Part shown: one piece after another, positions 1 to 3,916 of the stretch
Layout: the number at the start of each line of letters is the position of its first letter
Position numbering within the stretch: position 1 is the first letter of the stretch
NCBI GenBank assembly: GCA_031119515.1
Contig: JAVHXR010000027.1
Span: forward strand, 7,436-14,269
DNA length: 6,834 nt
Direction of reading: 5' to 3'
Source: Propionicimonas sp.
GTDB lineage: Bacteria > Actinomycetota > Actinomycetes > Propionibacteriales > Propionibacteriaceae
The notes under the pieces: generated by a model
The model's input: only the letters and a program-made list of their open reading frames with translations
Database searches by the model: none
What the model was told of the DNA's origin: nothing
Position numbers and translations under genes: made by a program

Positions 1-270
1 CGACGAAGGCAGCGTTCGAGACGCCCTCTGAGGCGCGCCGGGCGGTTCGACGAGGCGCCGGAGTACCTCGGCGGGTTCTGGGTGATCGGGGCGGCCGACC
101 TGGCGGCGGCCGTCGACTGGGCCGCCAAGGCGTCGAAGGCACTGTCCTCGCGGGTCGAGGTCCGCGGATCGTCCACCGCGGGTGGCTCGTCGCCGGTGGC
201 GGCGTGCCAGACGCCCTTGAGGGCCTTGTTCACGGCGAGCGCGGCGACGGCTCCCGCCGCGCCGGCGTAG
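1..270 (+). pseudogene. C-terminal fragment of a YCII/DGPF-type protein, truncated at both ends
   Basis: The + frame beginning at base 1 is open to a TAG at 268-270. Codons 19-53 contain FDEAPEYLGGFWVIGAADL, then AVDWAAKASKA and SRVEVR. This resembles the last third of YCII-related (DGPF) proteins, small alpha/beta ferredoxin-like proteins of mostly unknown function, where I expect DGPFAE..E.LGG(F/Y)WVI, then LD.AL.WA, then a terminal VEVRP. The N-terminal two thirds, including any start codon, are absent: codons 1-16 do not look like the family. After VEVR (bases 154-165) the frame runs into antisense of the DUF4235 gene, so its last ~35 residues are not YCII sequence. I read it as a gene remnant, or as foreign sequence joined at an assembly breakpoint, rather than a working gene. 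Family assignment is from motif recall only. Confidence 0.45.
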
Positions 271-302
271 ACGTTCCACAACAGCTTGCGTGCGACCGCC
301 AC
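1..302 (-). CDS. DUF4235 family small membrane protein, 3' half apparently replaced (partial)
   Basis: The start is GTG at 302-300, chosen because GAGGAAGG (minus strand, bases 317-310) sits 7 bases upstream. The N-terminus reads AVARKLLWNVYAGAAGAVAA, a short membrane segment (about residues 7-24), then KALKGVWHAATGDEPP and DDPRTSTRE. This matches the first half of DUF4235 proteins, ~80-100-residue actinobacterial proteins of unknown function with two hydrophobic segments separated by a W..ATG..PP linker. The second hydrophobic segment, normally following right after a TSLREAL-like motif, is missing. From about residue 52 the frame is a hydrophilic Ser/Ala/Arg-rich antisense of the YCII-like sequence and stays open to the window edge without a stop. 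It is transcribed divergently from the DUF3093-dut genes. The intact 5' half and the signals upstream argue that the gene is real; the 3' part is either truncated or mis-joined. Confidence 0.65.
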   Translation of the reverse strand, partial: MAVARKLLWNVYAGAAGAVAALAVNKALKGVWHAATGDEPPAVDDPRTSTREDSAFDALAAQSTAAARSAAPITQNPPRYSGASSNRPARLRGRLERCLR

Positions 303-335
303 GGTTGCATCCTTCCTCGGGGGTGCAGTGGACCC

Positions 336-341
336 ATCCTA
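336..341 (-). promoter_or_regulatory. Probable -10 box (TAGGAT) for the DUF4235 gene
   Basis: Read on the minus strand the hexamer is TAGGAT, fitting the actinobacterial TANNNT -10 consensus. Transcription would begin near base 329, leaving a leader of about 27 bases that carries the GAGGAAGG ribosome site before GTG 302. No convincing -35 is visible. The box partly overlaps the palindrome CCTAGG (338-343), which lies in the divergent control region of 303-360. Confidence 0.4.
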
Positions 342-348
342 GGTCGGC

Positions 349-354
349 TAGGTT
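349..354 (+). promoter_or_regulatory. Probable -10 box (TAGGTT) giving a leaderless DUF3093 transcript
   Basis: TAGGTT fits TANNNT and ends exactly 6 bases before the GTG at 361, so the expected transcription start is the GTG itself. The six intervening bases (GCAGGG) place any purine-rich run directly against the start codon, too close to act as a Shine-Dalgarno. A second TAGG (340-343) lies just upstream. There is no clear -35; GTGGAC at 328-333 is a weak candidate with a short spacer. Confidence 0.5.
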
Positions 355-360
355 GCAGGG

Positions 361-816
361 GTGCGATACCGCGAGCGGCTGACCGTCCCCGTGTCCTGGT
401 GGGGGATCGGGCTGTTCTTCGCCGTCAGCTTCGCGACCGCCGTCGGATTCTGGGTCGGGCCGGTGGTGAGCCTGGTTGCCGGAGCGGCGTCCGCCCTGCT
501 GGTGGCGGCGGCGCTGACCTGGTTCGGCCGGACGCTGGTCGTGGTCGACGACCGCGGGTTGGCCGCAGGGGAGGCGCTGCTGGAGTGGGAGTGGCTGGGA
601 GAGGTGGTCGTCCACGATGCGGCCGCCACCCGCGACCGGCTCGGCCGGGATGCCGACCACCGCGCCTACCTCGTGGTGCGGGGGTACATCCGCACCAGCG
701 TCGAGGTCGAGGTCGCCGATCCGGAGGACCCGCATCCGCACTGGGTGGTGTCGACCCGCCACCCCCGCGAACTCGCGGCGGCCATCGCCGCGCGGCGAAG
801 TATGATGCCGCGGTGA
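361..816 (+). CDS. DUF3093 domain membrane protein
   Basis: The protein has 151 residues and starts at GTG 361. It begins with a short basic stretch (MRYRERLTVPVSWW), followed by two adjacent hydrophobic segments (about residues 12-33 and 35-55) with a Gly-Pro turn between them. A hydrophilic C-terminal domain of ~95 residues follows, containing YLVVRGYIRTSVEVEV, DPEDPHPHWVVSTRHP and ELAAAIAA. This arrangement and its position directly before dut identify DUF3093, a conserved actinobacterial family of unknown function (Rv2698 in M. tuberculosis, from memory). The VVSTRHP..LA segment is the most family-like part. The soluble domain should face the cytoplasm if the basic N-terminus stays inside (inference). 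Its TGA overlaps the dut GTG (GTGA). No ribosome site is present, consistent with a leaderless mRNA from TAGGTT 349-354. Function is not known. Confidence 0.88.
   Translation: MRYRERLTVPVSWWGIGLFFAVSFATAVGFWVGPVVSLVAGAASALLVAAALTWFGRTLVVVDDRGLAAGEALLEWEWLGEVVVHDAAATRDRLGRDADHRAYLVVRGYIRTSVEVEVADPEDPHPHWVVSTRHPRELAAAIAARRSMMPR
801..806 (+). promoter_or_regulatory. Probable internal -10 box (TATGAT) for leaderless dut
   Basis: TATGAT differs from the TATAAT optimum at one base, is embedded in the last codons of the DUF3093 gene (encoding Ser-Met-Met), and ends 6 bases before the dut GTG at 813. The predicted start of transcription coincides with that GTG. No Shine-Dalgarno is present upstream of dut, which makes an internal leaderless promoter, or coupling through the GTGA overlap, the two likely ways of expressing dut. 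No -35 is recognisable. Confidence 0.5.
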
Positions 817-1310
817 GCGGCGCAGAGGACGTGGTGGTCGGGCTGCAGCGGCTCGATCCCGAGGTGCCGCTGCCGCGCTACGCCCGCCCGGGCGATGCCG
901 GGGCCGACCTCGCCACCGCCGAGGACTGCGTGCTCGAACCGGGCCAGCGCCGGCTGGTACGGACCGGGATCGCCGTCGCCATCCCGGCCGGCTGGGTGGG
1001 CCTGGTGCATCCCCGTTCCGGCCTGGCAGCGCGCCACGGGCTCACCATCGTGAACGCACCCGGTACTGTCGACTCCGGCTACCGCGGCGAGATCATGGTC
1101 TGCCTGCTCAACACCGACCCGGCAGAGCCGGTGCGGCTGAGCAAGGGCGACCTGGTCGCGCAGTTGGTGTTGCAGCGGGTCGGGACGGCGTCCTTCGTCC
1201 TCACCGACGAGCTTCCCGCGAGCACCCGGGGGACCGGCGGCCACGGATCCACCGGCGGCGTCCGACACTGGGGGCCGACACAGCAGGACACACAGGAGAC
1301 AGCACAGTGA
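813..1310 (+). CDS. dut: Deoxyuridine 5'-triphosphate nucleotidohydrolase (dUTPase)
   Basis: Cytosolic homotrimeric Mg2+-dependent dUTPase: it hydrolyses dUTP to dUMP and pyrophosphate, keeping uracil out of DNA and supplying dUMP for dTMP synthesis. It has 165 residues, a normal length. All five motifs are visible: I PGDAGADL (26-33); II HPRSGLA (66-72); III NAPGTVDSGYRGEI (81-94), with the catalytic Asp87 and uracil-site Tyr90; IV KGDLVAQLVLQRV (111-123); V RGTGGHGSTGG (139-149), the mobile C-terminal P-loop-like arm. Motif V has His144 where most bacterial enzymes have Phe; as I recall, mycobacterial dUTPases also have His there. The start is GTG 813, overlapping the DUF3093 stop. The same frame is open further upstream to 204, but that extension is antisense or out-of-frame sequence without family similarity. 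The last ~15 residues are a polar Gln/Thr tail. The stop overlaps the next GTG. Confidence 0.97.
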   Translation: MSGAEDVVVGLQRLDPEVPLPRYARPGDAGADLATAEDCVLEPGQRRLVRTGIAVAIPAGWVGLVHPRSGLAARHGLTIVNAPGTVDSGYRGEIMVCLLNTDPAEPVRLSKGDLVAQLVLQRVGTASFVLTDELPASTRGTGGHGSTGGVRHWGPTQQDTQETAQ

Positions 1311-2107
1311 TCTTTGGGCGTAAGCGGAGCCGCGAGCAGGCCGGGGACGCGGGGACGGAGTCCACCCCCGCCGAGCCGATCGAGGCCGGCGTCGACGAGG
1401 CGGCGGACGCGTCCGCGGAGGACGTCGAGGAGGTGACGGTGGCCGAAGCGGAGGACTCCCGGGAAGCGGAGTCCGAGGACGCTGCCGACAACGTCGACGA
1501 AGATGAGGACGAGGACGAGGACGAGGACGACCGTGAGCCGGTCGACTACCGCGCGGACGGGCCGTTCGACATCGAGGAGGTGGACCTCGGCGGCGACGAC
1601 GTCACCCGGATCGACCTCGGCACCCTGATCGTCACCCCGTGGCAGGGCCTCAACCTGCAACTCCAGGTCAACGAGGCGACCAAGCAGGTCCGTGCGATCA
1701 CCGGCATCTGGCACAAGTCGGGCATCGAGGTGGCGCTCTTCGCGGCCCCGGCGAGCGGCGGGCTGGCCGACGACCTGCGCGAGGACATTGTCGAGGAGGC
1801 CGAGCGGACCGGCGGCAGCGCCGAACTCGCCGAAGGGGTGTTCGGGACCGAGGTGCGGCGGGTGATGCCGCAGGCCGGGCCGAACGGGGAGCAGCTGTTC
1901 CACGTCTCCCGGATCTGGTTCGCCGAGGGCCCGCGCTGGCTGCTTCGCGGCACCCTGCTGGGCGAGGCCGCCCTCGACGCCGGCAACGAGGCGAAGGCCG
2001 GGCCGTTCCTCGAGTTCTTCCGGAACCTTGTCGTTCGGCGGGGAAGCCGGCCCATGGTGCCGGGTGAACTGATTACGATGGAGCTTCCCAAGCGAGACGG
2101 GGAGTAG
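1307..2107 (+). CDS. DUF3710 domain-containing protein
   Basis: The protein has 266 residues. GTG 1307 overlaps the dut stop (GTGA) and is preceded by AGGAG at 1293-1297, 9 bases upstream. Residues 1-10 are basic (MIFGRKRSRE). Residues ~11-80 form a low-complexity, strongly acidic and probably disordered segment ending in an alternating Asp/Glu run (63-75). The folded domain starts at GPFD (~85) and continues through DLGTLIVTPWQGLNLQLQV, ALFAAPASGG, GVFGTEVRRVMP, EGPRWLLRGTLLGEAA and a C-terminal RPMVPGELITMELP, the order expected for DUF3710. The family is a cytosolic actinobacterial protein of unknown function, found between dut and an OB-fold gene (Rv2696c-like, from memory). No catalytic motif is evident. 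Translational coupling to dut is likely. The acidic tail could be an interaction segment, but nothing in the sequence identifies a partner. Confidence 0.9.
   Translation: MIFGRKRSREQAGDAGTESTPAEPIEAGVDEAADASAEDVEEVTVAEAEDSREAESEDAADNVDEDEDEDEDEDDREPVDYRADGPFDIEEVDLGGDDVTRIDLGTLIVTPWQGLNLQLQVNEATKQVRAITGIWHKSGIEVALFAAPASGGLADDLREDIVEEAERTGGSAELAEGVFGTEVRRVMPQAGPNGEQLFHVSRIWFAEGPRWLLRGTLLGEAALDAGNEAKAGPFLEFFRNLVVRRGSRPMVPGELITMELPKRDGE
1505..1528 (+). repeat. GAGGAC x4 tandem hexamer within the DUF3710 gene
   Basis: Four exact in-frame copies of GAGGAC (Glu-Asp) follow directly on GACGAAGATs-like acidic codons and are followed by GACGAC-type codons, giving an unbroken Asp/Glu run at residues 63-75. 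Exact nucleotide repetition suggests copy number could vary by slippage in units of two residues without changing frame. Confidence 0.85.
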
Positions 2108-2479
2108 ATGGCCGGGACGAACCCTTTCCTGCGCGCGCTGCGTCGGCTGGGTGCGTCCAACGAGGAGCTGGCCGCCCAGGAGCGGCAGCGTGTCGCCGAG
2201 GCGGCCGGCGCGACCCCGATCAGCCAGGCAGCCGACCGCGAGCGGGTGCAGCTGCGGGGCTTCGTCACGGCGTTGAAGATGGAGCCGCGCAGCGGCACGC
2301 CGTGGCTGGAGGCGACCTTCTCCGACGGCTCGGAGGCGATCACCCTGATCTGGATGGGCCGCCGGGAGATCCCGGGGGTCACCGCCGGCCGGGAGATGGC
2401 GGTCGAGGGCAGGGTGTCCTTCGTGGACGGCGCGCGCCGGATCTACAACCCGCGCTACAGCCTGATCTCGGCCAGCTGA
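2108..2479 (+). CDS. Small OB-fold nucleic acid-binding protein
   Basis: The protein has 123 residues. ATG 2108 abuts the DUF3710 TAG, with GGGGAG (2099-2104) overlapping that gene's 3' end, so coupled translation is likely. An N-terminal helical part (residues 1-45, NPFLRALRRLGASNEELAAQE) is followed by an OB-fold of about 75 residues: RVQLRGFVTALKM, TPWLEATFSDGSEAITLIWMGRREIPGV, GREMAVEGRV, then RRIYNPRYSLI. The pattern V.L.G.V followed by LEA...DGS..I.L.W.GR..I.G...G..M...GRV is that of tRNA-anticodon-type OB domains. The M. tuberculosis counterpart at this locus is Rv2694c (from memory). It probably binds single-stranded nucleic acid or another oligonucleotide-like ligand; the actual ligand and role are unknown. 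It is the last gene of the + strand cluster and ends 10 bases from the convergent CeoC-like gene. Confidence 0.88.
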   Translation: MAGTNPFLRALRRLGASNEELAAQERQRVAEAAGATPISQAADRERVQLRGFVTALKMEPRSGTPWLEATFSDGSEAITLIWMGRREIPGVTAGREMAVEGRVSFVDGARRIYNPRYSLISAS

Positions 2480-2493
2480 GCCGGTCCGCTCAG
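2476..2493. terminator. Inverted repeat spanning both convergent stop codons (weak bidirectional terminator candidate)
   Basis: CTGAGC (2476-2481) and GCTCAG (2488-2493) are perfect reverse complements around a 6-base loop. The left arm contains the TGA of the OB-fold gene, and the right arm contains the TGA (as TCA) of the leftward CeoC-like gene. The symmetry would form a similar hairpin in either transcript. There is no U-tract on either side and the stem has only 6 bp, so intrinsic termination is uncertain. Confidence 0.35.
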
Positions 2494-3170
2494 GCGTCGG
2501 CCAGCCGGGGCGCCCGCGGCACCAGGTACTGGGCGAGTTCCTGCTCGTAGGTGGAGCCCGCGACGAACAGCAGCTCGTCGCTGGCCTCCAGGGCGGCATC
2601 CCGCTCGGGCGGACGGGCGGCACCGTCGCGGATGATGGCCACCAGGACGGCGTCCCCCGGGAGGTTGAGGTCGGCCACCCGGGTGCCGACCCGCGGCGAG
2701 CCCTCCGGCAGGGTCATCTCGACGAGGTTGGCGCGGCCGCCGTGGAAGCTGAGCAGCCGCACCAGGTCTCCGACCGTGACCGCCTCCTCGACCAGGGCGC
2801 AGATCAGCCGTGGGGTGGAGACGGCGACGTCGACGCCCCACTGCTCGTCGAACATCCACTCGTTGGAGGGATGGTTCACCCGGCCGACGGTGCGCGGTAC
2901 GCCGAACTCGGTCTTGGCCAGCAGCGAGTGGACCAGGTTGGCCTTGTCGTCGCCGGTGGCGGCGATCGCGACGTCGCAGGTGTCGAGCCGGGCCTCCTCC
3001 AGCGAGGTCAGCTCGCAGGCGTCGGCCAGCAGCCACTCGGCCTCGGGCACGCTGTCGGGCTTGATGGCGGTCGGATCTCTGTCGATCAGCAGGATGGTGT
3101 GCCCGTTGGCGATCAGCTCCCGGGCGATGGAGCGGCCGACATTGCCGGCCCCGGCGATCACGACGCGCAT
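2490..3170 (-). CDS. TrkA-type RCK potassium-regulatory subunit (CeoC-like)
   Basis: The protein has 226 residues and starts at ATG 3170, with GAGAGGG just upstream (about 6 bases) overlapping the stop of the preceding gene. The N-terminal RCK_N Rossmann domain (1-~125) has the dinucleotide motif GAGNVG (7-12) and an acidic residue, Asp30, at the end of the second strand (LLIDRDP), the usual NAD(H) preference signal. Later come DACELTSLEEA, the VAIAATGDDKANL loop and an ARxxHPxN-like RVNHPSNEW. The C-terminal RCK_C (TrkA_C) domain (~140-218) carries GRANLVEMTLPEGSP..GTRVADLNLPGDAVLVAIIRDG and DELLFVAG. Such cytosolic proteins assemble into rings that gate or regulate K+ transporters in response to nucleotides. 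It is downstream of, and co-transcribed with, the second RCK gene (10-base gap). No TrkH/KtrB pore is nearby; the divergent KimA-like permease is the obvious partner candidate (inference). Confidence 0.93.
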   Translation of the reverse strand: MRVVIAGAGNVGRSIARELIANGHTILLIDRDPTAIKPDSVPEAEWLLADACELTSLEEARLDTCDVAIAATGDDKANLVHSLLAKTEFGVPRTVGRVNHPSNEWMFDEQWGVDVAVSTPRLICALVEEAVTVGDLVRLLSFHGGRANLVEMTLPEGSPRVGTRVADLNLPGDAVLVAIIRDGAARPPERDAALEASDELLFVAGSTYEQELAQYLVPRAPRLADA

Positions 3171-3180
3171 GGGTTCCCTC

Positions 3181-3843
3181 TCAGTGCTCGACCGGCGCCT
3201 GGCCGAAGACGTCCTCGACGTCGGCCACCTGGTCGTTGGTCACGGCGGCGTAGATCAGGTCGCCGTCCTGGAACACCGTGCCGGCGTGCGGCACCATGCC
3301 CGCGCCGAAGCGCACCAGGAAAGGGAGCTGACAGCGGCCTGCGCTCTCCATCGCCGCGATCGTGCGGCCCACCCACGCGGAGTGGACGTAGACCTCGATC
3401 AGCCGGACGTGGCCGGACGGGTCGCGCCACTGGGGCTCGGAGCCGGAGGGGAGCAGGCGTCGCAGGATCTGGTCGGCCGCCCACCGCACCGTCGCCACCG
3501 ACGGGATGCCGAGCCGCTCGTACACCTCTGCTCGGCCCTGGTCGTAGATGCGTGCCACCACGTTGTGCACCCCGAACGTCTCCCGGACGACCCGGGCCGC
3601 CAGGATGTTGGAGTTGTCGCCGCTGGAGACCGCGGCGAAGCCGTCCGCACGCTCGATCCCTGCCCGGACCAGGACCTGCCGGTCGAAACCGACACCCTTG
3701 ACGGTCTTGCCCTGGAACTCGGGGCCGAGCCGGCGGAAGGCGTCCTGCATGATGTCGATCACGGCGACGGAGTGGTCGCGGTGCTCCAGGCCACGCGCCA
3801 GCAGGGCACCCACGCGTCCGCAACCCATGATCACGATGTGCAC
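3181..3843 (-). CDS. TrkA-type RCK potassium-regulatory subunit (CeoB-like)
   Basis: The protein has 220 residues with the start at GTG 3843, giving the family-typical N-terminus MHIVIMGCGRVG. An in-frame ATG at 3876 would add 11 residues (MDLPIRCSVSH), but it has no ribosome site and the addition is unlike the family. GTG 3843 instead lies 7 bases after a TAGCGT -10 box. The Rossmann domain holds GCGRVG (7-12) and Asp30 (VAVIDIM), then GFDRQVLVRAGIERADGFAAVSSGDNSNI-type features with VSSGDNSN at the nucleotide loop, followed by VARIYDQGRAEVYERLGI. The RCK_C domain (~135-210) contains GRTIAAMESAGRCQLPFLVRFGAG and DGDLIYAAVTND. Two single-RCK proteins encoded in tandem probably form a hetero-oligomeric ring, as proposed for CeoB/CeoC of M. 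tuberculosis (Rv2691/Rv2692, from memory). It is first in the leftward operon and divergent from the permease. Confidence 0.93.
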   Translation of the reverse strand: MHIVIMGCGRVGALLARGLEHRDHSVAVIDIMQDAFRRLGPEFQGKTVKGVGFDRQVLVRAGIERADGFAAVSSGDNSNILAARVVRETFGVHNVVARIYDQGRAEVYERLGIPSVATVRWAADQILRRLLPSGSEPQWRDPSGHVRLIEVYVHSAWVGRTIAAMESAGRCQLPFLVRFGAGMVPHAGTVFQDGDLIYAAVTNDQVADVEDVFGQAPVEH

Positions 3844-3850
3844 GTGGCTG

Positions 3851-3856
3851 ACGCTA
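3851..3856 (-). promoter_or_regulatory. Probable -10 box (TAGCGT) giving a leaderless RCK operon transcript
   Basis: The minus-strand hexamer TAGCGT (plus strand ACGCTA) fits TANNNT and ends 7 bases before GTG 3843. The expected transcription start falls on or one base before that GTG, and there is no Shine-Dalgarno. This site also supports the shorter start of the CeoB-like protein over ATG 3876, because a transcript from here would not contain that ATG. Confidence 0.5.
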
Positions 3857-3902
3857 CACCGGATCGGCAGGTCCATGGCGATCTACTAGGTCCGCGAGGG
3901 CA

Positions 3903-3908
3903 TAGAGT
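3903..3908 (+). promoter_or_regulatory. Probable -10 box (TAGAGT) for the KimA-like permease
   Basis: TAGAGT fits TANNNT, and 8 bases (GCTCCGAC) separate it from GTG 3917. Transcription would start 0-2 bases ahead of the start codon, so the mRNA is leaderless or nearly so; no Shine-Dalgarno exists. It faces away from TAGCGT at 3851-3856, with 46 bases between the two boxes. No -35 element or obvious operator palindrome was found in the region. Confidence 0.45.
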
Positions 3909-3916
3909 GCTCCGAC

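Noticed and set aside
2..31. Possible tail of an upstream + strand gene (frame 2, ending DEGSVRDAL at a TGA, 29-31)
   Set aside because: Nine codons are too few to support a gene and no family is recognisable; it may simply be shifted YCII-like or edge sequence.
204..812. N-terminal extension of the dut frame
   Set aside because: It passes through the DUF4235 antisense and DUF3093 out of frame, has no dUTPase similarity, and dUTPases are ~150-165 residues long, matching the GTG 813 start.
1079..2623. Long open - frame opposite dut, DUF3710 and the OB-fold gene
   Set aside because: It covers three recognisable + strand genes antisense and includes a Leu/Val repeat that merely mirrors the GAGGAC acidic run.
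3844..3876. Upstream ATG start for the CeoB-like RCK protein
   Set aside because: It has no ribosome site, the added 11 residues are unlike the family, and the TAGCGT box predicts a transcript that starts at GTG 3843.
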